From: Kocuria rosea subsp. polaris
GTDB lineage: Bacteria; Actinomycetota; Actinomycetes; Actinomycetales; Micrococcaceae
Direction: 5' to 3'
Assembly (NCBI GenBank): GCA_023896275.1
Contig: MLDA01000002.1
Location: forward strand, 62,001 to 126,000
Length of the DNA stretch: 64,000 bases
In this document: positions 15,682 through 24,722 of the stretch, piece by piece
Position numbering within the stretch: position 1 is the first letter of the stretch
How the letters are laid out: every line of letters begins with the position of its first letter
Notes under the pieces: generated by a model
What the model was told of the DNA's origin: nothing
Databases searched by the model: none
Seen by the model: only the letters and a program-made list of their open reading frames with translations
Translations under genes and position numbers: made by a program

Positions 15682-18207
15682 CTAGCCGAGTTCGACGCGC
15701 CCGCGGACGTCACCGAGACCGCGCGCGACGATCAGTTCGCCGCCGTTCAACTCCGCCCACGCTCCTGCCCGCGCGTCCCACCGGCGGAACAGTCGCGCGT
15801 CGCATTCGACCCTCACGCTCGCGCTCGCCCCGGCCGCGACCTGCACGCCCTGGTAGCCGGCCAGGCGCACCGGCTGCGCGGTGTCGGCGGGCCGGTAGTA
15901 GACCTGGACCGTTTCGCGGGAGTCGCGCTCCGACGTGTTCCGGATCCTCACGTCCACGGCGAGGGGGCCCGTAGCGTCGGCCAGCGCGACGCCGTCGTAC
16001 TCCCACGAGCCGTAGCCGAGGCCGTGGCCGAGCCAGAACAGCGGCTCCAGCTCGCCGGAAGCGTCGAATCCGCGGTAGCCGATCGCGACGCCGTCGGAGT
16101 AGTCGAGGGTGAGGTCCGCACCCGGGGTGGTGTTCCACGCGGGCGCGGCACCGTCGGCCGAAGGGTAGGTCGTCACGAGGCGGCCGGTCGGCTCGAGCTC
16201 GCCGGTCAACACGGCGGCGATTGCGTGGCCGCCTTCCTGCCCGGGCAGCCCGGCGATCAGCACGGCGTCGACGTCGTCGAGCCACGGCATGAGGACGGGG
16301 GTCGCGGCGTTGACGACGACGACGGTCCGCTCGGCCGCCGCGGCCACCGCAGCGACGAGATCGTCCTGGCGGCCCGGCAGCGCGAGCGTGGTCTTGTCTT
16401 TCGCCTCGGTCTCATCCTCCTCGGTCAGTCCCACGACGACGACGGCGGTGCCGGCCGCGCGGGCGGCCTCCGCGGCGGCGGCGATGAGCTCGTCGGCGTC
16501 GGCTTCGGTCGGGGCGAGGGACAGCGCGAGCTTGCCGCCACCGCCGACCGCCAGCAGGTGCGACTCGGGGGCGAGGTTCAGTTCCGTGCGCGGCAGCAGC
16601 TTGCCGGCCCAGTCGATGTCGTAGAGCTCCGCGACGGCGGTCACCACGGAGTCGGCGGCGATCTCGACGGTCCGCTTCGTCGCCGGCGGGCACAGCACGC
16701 CCTCGCCCGGATCCATGCCGGCGAACTCTTGGTCGACCTCGAGGGAGCGCTCCTGGCCGGCGGGGTCGGTGTAGGAGACGTTCCAGCGTGCGGTGCCGAC
16801 GACGCCGAGGTCGGCGAGGCCACCGTCGTGCCGGTAGCGGGTGCGCAGCGTGACGCGGGCGGGCCTGCCCTCGAAGTCGTCGTCGAAGCCGACCGTGAGC
16901 ATGCTGACGCTGCTCGTGTACTGCTTCAGGATCCGACCGTCGGCGTCCTCGAGCGTGATCTCGACGCCGGGTTCGCCCGTTTCGGGGTGCGTGGCCGCGG
17001 CGGGGTCGAGGTCGAGCGGGCGGCGACGGACGCCGGGGCCGTCGAGCACGATCGCACCGTCGCCGTACACCGCGCGCACGCCCTCGGCCACGGACGCGTA
17101 GTAGGGAGCGTTGACCTGGGCGGAGCCGCCGCCCATGTCCTGGGTCTCGAGCGCGTGGCGGCCGACGACGGCGAGGGTCTCGGCGGTGACGGCCTCGCCC
17201 AGGGGCAGGGTGGCGGCGTCGTTCTTGACGACGACCATGCCGCGGGCGGCGATCTTCCTGAGCTGCTCGGCGCGAAGGTCCGATCCCGGGGCCGGGAGCA
17301 CCTCGTCGAACGGGCGGTGGCCGGCGCCGGTGTCGAGGCCTCCGGTGCGGTCGGCCAGGCGCAGCAGACGCGTGAGGTGGTCGTCGACAGTGGACTCGGA
17401 GACGCGGCCGTTGCGCACCGCGGCGACGAGGTGGGCGCCCCACGGGCCGTCCGGGCCGGGCATGACGAGGTCGAGGCCGCCGTTGGCGGATTCGGCCGTG
17501 CGCTTGGTCGCGAACCAGTCGCTCATGATGAGCCCGTCCCAGCCCCACTCGCCCTTGACGATCTGGTTCTGGACCTCATCCTGTTCGGTGGCCGGGACGC
17601 CGTTGACGTCGTTGTAGGCCGCCATCATCGACCATGCGTCGGCGTCGTCGACGGCCATCTCGAACGGGAGCAGGTAGACCTCGCGCAGGGCCTCCTCGCT
17701 CAGGCGGGAGTCCATGAAGTTGCGCAGCTCCTCCGACTCGTTGGCCACGAGGTGCTTCAGGCACGCGGCCGTGCCGCCGCCCTGCAGACCCTTGACGTAG
17801 TGCACGGCCGTGCGGCCCGTGAGATAGGGGTCCTCGGAGTAGGCCTCGAAGAGGCGGCCGCCGAGCGGGGTGCGGTGCAGGTTGATCGTCGGGCCGAGGA
17901 CGACGTGGATGCCCTGACGGCGCGCCTCTTCGGAGAGCATCTCGCCGACTTGGCGGGCGACGTCGTCGTCCCAGGCCCCGGAGACCAACGTTGCGTTCGG
18001 GAACAGCGCGACGGCGTCGCCGCCGATGAACTTCAGGCCGCGGACCCCGGTGGGGCCGTCCGAGAAGGCGAGCGGGGCGAGGCCGATCCCGCCGTTGCCC
18101 GGCAGCGTGAACGCCGTCTCGCCGGTGAGCAGCTCGACCTTCTCCTCGAGGGAGAGGCGGGCGAGCAGGGAGGCGTAGTCGGTGTTTGCTTCGGTGGTGA
18201 CGGTCAC
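15682..18207 (-). CDS. GH3 family beta-glucosidase
   Basis: The 841-residue protein is a full-length GH3 enzyme without a signal peptide, so it is cytoplasmic. Domain 1 (residues about 8-300) has LSLEEKVELLTG, the KH pair at 151-152 and the nucleophile in GLIMSDW (D230). Domain 2 follows with VVVVGLTEEDETE. The segment near residues 390-540 resembles a PA14-type insertion, and a fibronectin-III-like domain closes the C-terminus (VRIRNTSERDSRETVQVYY). It would hydrolyse imported beta-glucosides. The start is 2 nt after the stop of the MFS transporter gene. Confidence 0.92.
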   Translation of the reverse strand: MTVTTEANTDYASLLARLSLEEKVELLTGETAFTLPGNGGIGLAPLAFSDGPTGVRGLKFIGGDAVALFPNATLVSGAWDDDVARQVGEMLSEEARRQGIHVVLGPTINLHRTPLGGRLFEAYSEDPYLTGRTAVHYVKGLQGGGTAACLKHLVANESEELRNFMDSRLSEEALREVYLLPFEMAVDDADAWSMMAAYNDVNGVPATEQDEVQNQIVKGEWGWDGLIMSDWFATKRTAESANGGLDLVMPGPDGPWGAHLVAAVRNGRVSESTVDDHLTRLLRLADRTGGLDTGAGHRPFDEVLPAPGSDLRAEQLRKIAARGMVVVKNDAATLPLGEAVTAETLAVVGRHALETQDMGGGSAQVNAPYYASVAEGVRAVYGDGAIVLDGPGVRRRPLDLDPAAATHPETGEPGVEITLEDADGRILKQYTSSVSMLTVGFDDDFEGRPARVTLRTRYRHDGGLADLGVVGTARWNVSYTDPAGQERSLEVDQEFAGMDPGEGVLCPPATKRTVEIAADSVVTAVAELYDIDWAGKLLPRTELNLAPESHLLAVGGGGKLALSLAPTEADADELIAAAAEAARAAGTAVVVVGLTEEDETEAKDKTTLALPGRQDDLVAAVAAAAERTVVVVNAATPVLMPWLDDVDAVLIAGLPGQEGGHAIAAVLTGELEPTGRLVTTYPSADGAAPAWNTTPGADLTLDYSDGVAIGYRGFDASGELEPLFWLGHGLGYGSWEYDGVALADATGPLAVDVRIRNTSERDSRETVQVYYRPADTAQPVRLAGYQGVQVAAGASASVRVECDARLFRRWDARAGAWAELNGGELIVARGLGDVRGRVELG

Positions 18208-18209
18208 GA

Positions 18210-19523
18210 TTACTTCGCTTTCTTGATGGGGATGATGACGAGTCCGCCGATGACGGCCGCGGCGGCGGCGACCCCGAGCATGAGGCCGTAGTTCGATTCG
18301 CCGGCGACATTGGTCATGACCAGCAGGGCGCCGCCGAGGTACGGGGCGAGGGACTGCGGGCCGGCGTTGGCGAGGTTGAATACGCCGAGGTCCTTGGCCG
18401 TGTCCTCCTTGTTAGGCAGGACCTGGAGCACCAGGGCCATGTCCACACCCATGTAGACGCCGTAGGCGGCGCCGAGCAGGGCTTCGACGAGGTAGAACTC
18501 GAAGGGGGAGTCGATGTGCATGAGCAGGTACGTGCCGATGGCGAAGAGCACGGCGGAGAGGCCGACGAGGGCCTTGCGGCGGCCCGTGCGGTCGGAGATC
18601 CAGCCGGCGAGGTAGCCGATGGGAACGAGCACGATCGTGTAGACGAGCACGCCGTTGAGGACGATGCCGGGGCTTGCCGCCTCCTCGACGCCGAGCCGCT
18701 CCTGGACGTAGGTCAGGCGGAACGTCGTGAAGAGGAAGGCGGAGAGGATCAGGAGGAAACGGGACCACCAGGCGAGGGCGAAGTCCGAGTGCTTGATCGG
18801 GTTGACCCAGAAGGAGCGCAGGATTTCAAGCAGGTCGAGCTTCGGCGGGCGGTCCGTGCGCACCGGGTCCGGCAGCACGACGGCGTAGACGACCATGCCA
18901 AGGACGCCGATCGCGGCCGGGACCATGAACAGCAGCAGCATGTTGGACGTGAAGAGGGTCGCGAGCCAGATGGCGCCGAGGATGCCGACGTTCTGCATGA
19001 TGCCGATCAGCGCGGAGACCTTGGCGTACTGCTTTTGCGGCAGCTGATCGCCGAGCGTGGCGATGAAGGGGCTGAAGGCGGCGTTGGCGCCGAGCTGGGT
19101 GAGGAACCAGAACACCGTCAGCATGAGCGGCGTCGTCGAGATGCTGATCAGGAAGAGCCCGACGGCCATGACCGCGACGCCGCCGACGATCCACGGCCGG
19201 CGGCGACCGAAGCGGGACATCGTGCGGTCCGAGAGACGGCCGAAGAACACGTTGCCGATCGCCGCGGCGATGGCGCCCGTGCCGAGGACGGCACCGATCA
19301 TGCCGGTCCGCGCCACGGGGTCGTCCGTCAGGGTGCTGACCTTGACGGCCATCGAGACCATCACGGGGCCGAGCAGGGCGATGAAGAAGCCGAGCTGGGC
19401 GAAGCAGAGGGCGACGATGAAAGCGAGGCTCTTCGGTTCGGTGGGGGTCTGGCCGAGCGGTGGTGTGCTCGACCAGCGCACGCCGAAGCGCGGGGCGGTC
19501 GAGGTGGGAGCTTTTTGGGACAT
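18210..19523 (-). CDS. MFS transporter, probably for beta-glucosides
   Basis: The 437-residue protein has about twelve membrane segments and the MFS motif FGRLSDRTMSRFGRRRPW between segments 2 and 3. The same RRP motif is seen in sugar carriers of the GPH/MFS type. The ATG at 19523 follows GGAGAG; an upstream TTG in frame lies within the leader and was not chosen. Translational coupling to the GH3 gene (2-nt gap) indicates that the transported sugar is the substrate of that enzyme. Confidence 0.88.
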   Translation of the reverse strand: MSQKAPTSTAPRFGVRWSSTPPLGQTPTEPKSLAFIVALCFAQLGFFIALLGPVMVSMAVKVSTLTDDPVARTGMIGAVLGTGAIAAAIGNVFFGRLSDRTMSRFGRRRPWIVGGVAVMAVGLFLISISTTPLMLTVFWFLTQLGANAAFSPFIATLGDQLPQKQYAKVSALIGIMQNVGILGAIWLATLFTSNMLLLFMVPAAIGVLGMVVYAVVLPDPVRTDRPPKLDLLEILRSFWVNPIKHSDFALAWWSRFLLILSAFLFTTFRLTYVQERLGVEEAASPGIVLNGVLVYTIVLVPIGYLAGWISDRTGRRKALVGLSAVLFAIGTYLLMHIDSPFEFYLVEALLGAAYGVYMGVDMALVLQVLPNKEDTAKDLGVFNLANAGPQSLAPYLGGALLVMTNVAGESNYGLMLGVAAAAAVIGGLVIIPIKKAK

Positions 19524-19560
19524 GGGTCTCTCCGGGGTGAGTGCGAGCAATCCGAATAAC

Positions 19561-19604
19561 TAATAGTTCGCAATCACTATTACATGGTGTGACGCTCGAC
19601 ACAA
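19561..19604 (-). promoter_or_regulatory. promoter with TetR-type operator for MFS-GH3-tetR operon
   Basis: TAATAGT (19561-19567) and ACTATTA (19576-19582) form a perfect 7-bp inverted repeat with an 8-bp spacer. On the minus strand, TTGTGT (19604-19599), a 16-nt spacer and TAATAG (19582-19577) make a plausible promoter, so the operator starts at the -10 element. The operon encodes its own TetR protein. Confidence 0.6.
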
Positions 19605-19668
19605 GGGGGTGTGATGGAGAAATTTCGCTCACGCCGCCGCGCTGCGATCGGCGCGGCACCAAACGACA

Positions 19669-19704
19669 GCGCGCCCTGGCGAGCGGGAGCTCACCAGGGC
19701 GCGC
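19669..19704 (-). terminator. strong hairpin terminator after tct operon
   Basis: An 11-bp perfect stem (19669-19679 with 19694-19704) encloses a further 4-bp stem and a 4-nt loop. It lies 27 nt after the tctA stop and is followed on the minus strand by UGUCGUUUGG. Confidence 0.75.
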
Positions 19705-19730
19705 CGGCGTCGTGCCGTTGAATCAGCGGA

Positions 19731-21263
19731 TCAGGCGTCCTCGAACACTTTCGCGCCGCTACGCTCGGCCTTCCGGGCCGCCGCGTGCTTGAACACCGCG
19801 TAGACGACCGCCACGATGAGGAGGATGTACATGATGACCGTCGCCGGCGACGAGACCAGGTACGACAGGTCTCCTTCAGAGACCGTGAGAGCCTGACGCA
19901 GCGTCGTCTCGGCCAGGGGGCCAAGGATCACAGCGATGAGCACCGGCGCCACCGGAAACTCATAACGGCGCATGATGAACCCCAGGATGCCGATGGCCAG
20001 CAGGAACCAGAGGTCGATGGTTGACGAGCTGATCGCGTAGACACCCAGGACCGAAAGGACCGTGATGCCCGCATACAGGTAGTGGCGGGGAATCAAGAGC
20101 AGCTTGGCCCACACGCTGGCGAATTGCATGTTGATGACCAGCAGGACCACCAGGCCGATGAAGAAGGAGGCCAGCAGCGTCCAGACCAGATCGCCTGAGC
20201 GCTCGAAGAGCAAGGGCCCGGGCTGCAGGCCGTACTGCTGGAAGGCGGCGATCATGAGGGCCGCGGTCGCCGAGACCGGCAGTCCCAGGGCCAACAGGGA
20301 ACCCATTGCCATGCCCGCCGTCGCATTGCCGGCGGCCTCCGGGGCGGCGACGCCGTTGATCGAGCCGGTGGTGCCGAACTCTTTGTCCCCGCGCCTCGCG
20401 GCCAAGCGCTTTTCCGTGCCGTACGCCAGGAACGTGGGGATCTCGGCGCCGCCGGCCGGGATCACGCCGAACGGAATGCCGAACGCGGTGCCGCGCATCC
20501 AGGCAGGCAGCGCCTTACGGAAATCAGCGAGACTCAGCATCACCCGGGAGCTGGACGGGATCCGCGTCGCGTGAGGGTCGCGGTGGATGCGTGAGGCAAC
20601 GTGGATGACCTCGCCGAGAGCCAGCAGGCCGACGGTGATCACCACGATCGAGAGGCCGTCGAAGAGCTGCTGCGAGCCGAGAGTGAAGCGGGCTGTTCCG
20701 GAGATGCCGTCGACGCCGATGAGGGCGACGACGAGACCGATGCCGAGGGCCGTCAGACCCTTGATGATCGAGTCGGAGACCACCGAGGAGATTGCGACGA
20801 ACGCGAAGATCGCCAAGGCGAAGTACTCGGCCGGACCGAACGCGGTGGCGAGTTTGACGAGTGACGGGGCGAAGAACACGACGAGGACGCTCGCGATCAG
20901 GCCGCCGATGAAGGCGCCCATCGCCGCCGTTGCCAGCGCCCGCGCGGCTTGGCCGCTCTTGGCCAGCCGGTGGCCCTCGAACGTCGTGGCGATGGCCGAG
21001 GACGCGCCCGGCGTGTTGAGCAGGATGCCAGCGGTCGAGTCTCCAAACATGCCGCCGAAGTAGATGCCGGCGAACATGATGAACGCTGCGGTCGGGTCGA
21101 GGCTGAACGTGACCGGCAGCAGCAGGGCGACGGCCATAGATGACCCGAGGCCCGGCAGTACGCCGACAGCCGTCCCGAGCAGGGCGCCGATGACAACCCA
21201 TAGGAGGTTCGCGAGCGTCAGCGCGCCGGCAAAGCCCTCCGTCAAGCTTACGAGCTGATCCAT
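19731..21263 (-). CDS. tctA: tripartite tricarboxylate transporter large permease TctA
   Basis: The 510-residue membrane protein has the TctA hallmarks: ALLGTAVGVLPGLGSS near residues 37-52, the FIMFAGIYFGGMFGDSTAGILLNTPG stretch, and the second copy FGVIPAGGAEIPTFLAYGTEKR with GVAAPEAAGNATAGMAMG. About ten to twelve membrane segments are visible. With TctB and TctC it forms a secondary, binding-protein-dependent importer of citrate or related tricarboxylates. Its ATG lies one base after the tctB stop. It is the last gene of the operon and is followed by a strong terminator. Confidence 0.95.
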   Translation of the reverse strand: MDQLVSLTEGFAGALTLANLLWVVIGALLGTAVGVLPGLGSSMAVALLLPVTFSLDPTAAFIMFAGIYFGGMFGDSTAGILLNTPGASSAIATTFEGHRLAKSGQAARALATAAMGAFIGGLIASVLVVFFAPSLVKLATAFGPAEYFALAIFAFVAISSVVSDSIIKGLTALGIGLVVALIGVDGISGTARFTLGSQQLFDGLSIVVITVGLLALGEVIHVASRIHRDPHATRIPSSSRVMLSLADFRKALPAWMRGTAFGIPFGVIPAGGAEIPTFLAYGTEKRLAARRGDKEFGTTGSINGVAAPEAAGNATAGMAMGSLLALGLPVSATAALMIAAFQQYGLQPGPLLFERSGDLVWTLLASFFIGLVVLLVINMQFASVWAKLLLIPRHYLYAGITVLSVLGVYAISSSTIDLWFLLAIGILGFIMRRYEFPVAPVLIAVILGPLAETTLRQALTVSEGDLSYLVSSPATVIMYILLIVAVVYAVFKHAAARKAERSGAKVFEDA

Positions 21264-21264
21264 G

Positions 21265-21909
21265 TCAGAGCGCCCCTTCTAGGAACCCGGCGGGCAGGTT
21301 CAGACCCAGGCCGACGTTGAATGCGAGGTAGGTGAGCGAGGAGAAGAGCAAGGAGACGCCGACATCGAACACGGGGCGGGTGCTGCCGAATGACTTGCAA
21401 ATCACCCAGAAGAGGCCCGCCGCGGCGAACACCCAGCCGAGCACGGGCAACGTGAGGATGAAAAGCACGACGCCGCCGATGACCCAGCCGATCGTCTTCC
21501 AATCGGAGTAGGACCGCACCCGACCGGTCGCGCGAGGTCGTTCACCAGTTGCTCCCGTGACCTCTTTGCGGTCCGAGCCGCCGAATTCGGCGAGCATGTC
21601 TGCGGAGAACGCCGGATCGTGCCCGTCGCCGCCATGTGGGAAGCGGCGGGTGCGCAGCACGGAGATACCGTGCGCGATCGCCAGCGCATACAGCAGGATG
21701 CAGGTGAGGGTCGGAAAGAACTGCGGCCCGGGCATGGTGTCGCCGACGACGTTCATGGTGGCTGTGCCGATCGTCAGTGCGACGGCAAGAATCAGGATGA
21801 GTGCGGTGACGACGAATTCGCTGCGCCCGGACCAGAAGCTCGTGATTCGCACGGTCTCCGTTTCTCGGGTCGCGTCTAGCTGCGGTGCGCCTTCGGTGGC
21901 GGCGTTCAT
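21265..21909 (-). CDS. tctB: tripartite tricarboxylate transporter small subunit TctB
   Basis: The 214-residue protein has four hydrophobic segments (starting about residues 31, 62, 140 and 172) and a charged loop of about 60 residues between segments 2 and 3, the usual TctB plan. The ATG at 21909 overlaps the tctC stop in an ATGA arrangement. The much longer frame open upstream is the shadow of tctC. Confidence 0.9.
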   Translation of the reverse strand: MNAATEGAPQLDATRETETVRITSFWSGRSEFVVTALILILAVALTIGTATMNVVGDTMPGPQFFPTLTCILLYALAIAHGISVLRTRRFPHGGDGHDPAFSADMLAEFGGSDRKEVTGATGERPRATGRVRSYSDWKTIGWVIGGVVLFILTLPVLGWVFAAAGLFWVICKSFGSTRPVFDVGVSLLFSSLTYLAFNVGLGLNLPAGFLEGAL

Positions 21910-22889
21910 AGCCCCAGTCCTTCCACGAGTTCCTTGGTGGTCGCGATCTCGTCGGCCAGGAAGGCCTCGAATTCTTCGCCGACCATGAAGCTGTCCGTCC
22001 AGTTGTTGCGTTCCACCGCGTCCTTCCACTGCTCGGACGCGTGGAACTCCGTCACGATCGCTTCCAGTTCGGCGCGCTCCTCGTCGGTGATGCCCGGGGC
22101 CGCTACATAACCGCGCCAGTTGGCCATGGATGCATCGACTCCGGCTTCCTTGAAGGTCGGCACGTCCACGCCGGGAAGTCGTTCTTCCGATGAGATCGCC
22201 AGAGCGCGCAACGTGCCGTTCTCGATCTGGTCGGAGAGCTCGTTGTATCCGGAGACTGCGGCCTTTGTCGTGTTCGAGAGCACCGAGGTGATGGCCTCGC
22301 CGCCGCCGGAGTACGGGATGTAGTTGACGTCTTTCGGGTCGATGCCGACCTTCTCCGCGGCCATCCCCATGAGCAGGTGGTCGATTCCACCGAGTGAGCC
22401 GCCGGCGATCGAGGTGCCGCCGGGATCCTTCTTCCAGGAGTTGACGAAGTCTTCTAGCGTCTCGATCTCCGAGTCGCCCGGGACCACGATCACGGCATAG
22501 TCGTCGGCGAGGCGAGCGATCGGCTCGACGTCGTCCAGCGACGTTCCGGAGTCGGCCAGCTCGATCGCGCCGATCATGACGCCGCCGGTGACCATGAGCA
22601 TGTCTGACCGACCCTGCATCTGCGCGAACTGGCTCAATCCGATGGTGCCGCCGGCGCCGGGGACGTTGACGACTTGCACGTTGTTGCTGATGCCGTCCGA
22701 CTTGATGGCCTGCTGCGCCTCGCGGGCGAAGCCGTCCCAACCGCCGCCGGGTCCGGCTGGTGCCATCAGGACGAGTTTCGAGCGGGCCGTCGCTTCGCCG
22801 CCCGACGATGCCGCGCTCACGAGCGCGAGCACCGTGACGGCTGCGACGGCGACGCCGAAGGTCACTTGCTTCATGTTCTGCTTGCTCAT
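21906..22889 (-). CDS. tctC: tripartite tricarboxylate transporter substrate-binding protein TctC
   Basis: The 327-residue protein begins with an export signal (about residues 1-30). The mature part has the Bug/TctC signatures LVLMAPAGPGGGWD, VPGAGGTIGLSQFA and IPYSGGGEAITSVLS, the loops that hold the carboxylates of the ligand. It would capture a tricarboxylate such as citrate outside the cell. The ATG at 22889 puts the charged end directly before the hydrophobic signal; a GTG 36 nt upstream is possible but less likely. No lipobox cysteine is present, which is unusual for a Gram-positive binding protein. Confidence 0.88.
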   Translation of the reverse strand: MSKQNMKQVTFGVAVAAVTVLALVSAASSGGEATARSKLVLMAPAGPGGGWDGFAREAQQAIKSDGISNNVQVVNVPGAGGTIGLSQFAQMQGRSDMLMVTGGVMIGAIELADSGTSLDDVEPIARLADDYAVIVVPGDSEIETLEDFVNSWKKDPGGTSIAGGSLGGIDHLLMGMAAEKVGIDPKDVNYIPYSGGGEAITSVLSNTTKAAVSGYNELSDQIENGTLRALAISSEERLPGVDVPTFKEAGVDASMANWRGYVAAPGITDEERAELEAIVTEFHASEQWKDAVERNNWTDSFMVGEEFEAFLADEIATTKELVEGLGL

Positions 22890-22919
22890 AGGTGTCCGTA
22901 AGGTCGAGGGATGGTGATC

Positions 22920-22965
22920 GGTCACGTGTGACCGGGTCAGTCACAAGTTACTTTCGCAGGAAAGT
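22920..22965. promoter_or_regulatory. inverted repeats upstream of tctCBA
   Basis: GGTCAC-GT-GTGACC (22920-22933) is followed by another GTCA/TCAC cluster to 22944 and then by ACTTTC-GCAG-GAAAGT (22950-22965). These are the only symmetrical elements ahead of the tct operon and are candidate operators, possibly for the CitB-type response regulators encoded nearby. Confidence 0.45.
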
Positions 22966-23022
22966 GATCTCCAACACACCCTCAAGTGGCTTTGGGTCAT
23001 AGTGGTGATAAGAAAAATAAAA

Positions 23023-23060
23023 GCAGGACCGCCGATCGATTCGTCGATCGGCGGCCCTGC
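23023..23060 (-). terminator. intrinsic terminator of CitMHS transporter gene
   Basis: A perfect 11-bp stem (23029-23039 with 23044-23054) is extended by GCAGG/CCUGC across one mismatch. On the minus strand it is followed by a U-rich tail (UUUUAUUUUUCUUAUC). It begins 23 nt after the stop at 23083. It is one of only two classic U-tract terminators seen here. Confidence 0.9.
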
Positions 23061-23082
23061 AGCCTCCGGGGCGCGGGATGGC

Positions 23083-24504
23083 CTAACGCAACGGGATGAG
23101 GCCGAGGACGAGGGACAAGCCGAGGACGACCACGCTGAACGCCCACATCGGGAAGAAGGAGTACCGGATGTGCCGCCCCATGTCGGCGCCGGCGAGACCC
23201 AGACCGAGCCACAGCGAGGCGTTGAACGGACTGATGTAGGTACCGATGACGTTGCCGACGATCACGGAGTTCGCCACGGCCTCGGACCCGACCCCGGCCT
23301 GCGCAGCGATGCCGTCGACGACCGGGAGCAGCGCGAAGTAGTGTGCGTCCGTGCTCAGCAGCAGCTCGAGCGGCATGCCGAGGACGCCGACGATGATGTG
23401 CACGAAGGGAAGCGAGTTCTCCGGAAGGAGTCCGACGGCGTCGCTCGCCAGTGCGTCCAGCATGCCCGACTCGCTCATGATGCCTAGGAAGCAGCCGGCG
23501 GCGAGGATGATTGCGCCCGTGCCGACGGCGGCCCCTCCGTGTGCGCGGATGCGCGCCATCTGGTCCGAGACCTTGGGGTAGTTCAGCAGCAGGGCCGCGG
23601 CCAGGGCGAGCATGAAGGCCAGGCCGGGCGGGACGATGTCCGCCACGAGGACGCCGAGCGTGGCGAAGACCAGCGCCGCATTCGCCCAGAGTCGCCAGAG
23701 GGGACCCTCATTGGATTCGGCCGGCATCCGGCCGCCGAAGATATCGTCAGCGGGAGCGGCGCTGAACTCACGCGGCCCCTGACCCGTGTCGCCCGCGGAG
23801 GCGCCCCGCCCCGTCGTCGTGCTGGAACCGGCGCCGGCGGTGACCAGCTCGGACTCCTCGACGCGTTCCAGCTCGGCCTCGTGCCTGGCCGCGATGCGGC
23901 GCTTTTCGCGGTGGCCGAGGAGGACGGCCATGACGACGAGGAGCACCAGGCTGAGTACCTGCACCGGGATGAGCGACTGCCAGATGGCGACGGGGTCCAT
24001 GCCGAGCGCGGCGCCGGAGCGCCCGACCGGGCCGCCCCACGGCAGCATGTTGAGGATGCCCATGCTGGTCCCGGAGAGCAGGAGCAGCAGGTACGGACTC
24101 ATGCCGAGGTGCTTGTACAGCGGCAGGAGGGCGGGCAGCACGATGAGGTACGTTGAGGCGCCGGCGCCGTCCAGATGGCAGATCGTCGCCAACAGGACGG
24201 TGCCCACGCAGACGGCGATGACGTTGCCGCGAGTGAGTCGCACCGTGAGCCGGATCAGAGGGTTGAAGAGGCCGACGTCGTTCATGATGCCGAAGAACAG
24301 AATGGCGAAGACCAGCATCACGGCGACGTTCGTCACGTCGCCAATGCCGGTCTCGAAGAATTCGCTGATGTCCGCGAGACTGAAGCCGGCGACGAGGGCG
24401 CCGGCCAGCGGAATAGCCGTGAGCCCCACGACGGGGGCGATCCGGCCGAGGATCAGCAGGGTCGTCATCACGACGATCACGGCTAGTCCGATAAGGCTGA
24501 GCAT
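23083..24504 (-). CDS. CitMHS-family citrate-metal:proton symporter
   Basis: The 473-residue protein has about twelve membrane segments. CitMHS features are visible: VMLVFAILFFGIMNDVGLFNPLIR, the TICHLDGAGASTYLI loop and GTSMGILNMLPWGGPVGR. Families of this type import citrate complexed with Mg2+ or Ca2+. A hydrophilic cytoplasmic loop of about 70 residues (from about residue 200) divides the two halves. The ATG follows AGGAG. It diverges from the first sensor kinase gene, and this arrangement is typical of citrate carriers controlled by an adjacent CitA/CitB pair. Confidence 0.9.
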   Translation of the reverse strand: MLSLIGLAVIVVMTTLLILGRIAPVVGLTAIPLAGALVAGFSLADISEFFETGIGDVTNVAVMLVFAILFFGIMNDVGLFNPLIRLTVRLTRGNVIAVCVGTVLLATICHLDGAGASTYLIVLPALLPLYKHLGMSPYLLLLLSGTSMGILNMLPWGGPVGRSGAALGMDPVAIWQSLIPVQVLSLVLLVVMAVLLGHREKRRIAARHEAELERVEESELVTAGAGSSTTTGRGASAGDTGQGPREFSAAPADDIFGGRMPAESNEGPLWRLWANAALVFATLGVLVADIVPPGLAFMLALAAALLLNYPKVSDQMARIRAHGGAAVGTGAIILAAGCFLGIMSESGMLDALASDAVGLLPENSLPFVHIIVGVLGMPLELLLSTDAHYFALLPVVDGIAAQAGVGSEAVANSVIVGNVIGTYISPFNASLWLGLGLAGADMGRHIRYSFFPMWAFSVVVLGLSLVLGLIPLR

Positions 24505-24609
24505 GCTTCACTCCTGGAGTCGAGGTCAGGCCGGTGGGGGCCTGCGTGTGGCCTGCGTTACAGCGTAGAGTGATGGCCGCGGTCACATTTGCTTTGTTCA
24601 CACTTGCCT

Positions 24610-24627
24610 CGTATTGGTCGTATTGGT
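24610..24627. promoter_or_regulatory. tandem 9-bp direct repeat between citrate carrier and sensor kinase genes
   Basis: CGTATTGGT occurs twice in immediate succession in the 218-nt divergent intergenic region. A TCACA-N11-TCACA pair lies just upstream (about 24584-24604). Direct repeats of this size are plausible binding sites for a CitB-type response regulator. Confidence 0.45.
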
Positions 24628-24722
24628 CATGATGTGGGCTTGCCCCGACGGCAACGCACGGGTGCGCGGAGCGGCACGAACGGGTGCTCACGCAGACGAA
24701 TAATGGAAGGAACGGGAGCCAC

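Noticed and set aside
15286-18291. Open frame of about 1000 codons on the plus strand opposite the GH3 gene
   Set aside because: It is the antisense of a well-supported beta-glucosidase in high-GC DNA, where long antisense frames arise from codon bias. Its translation is low-complexity and Arg/Val-rich with no domain.
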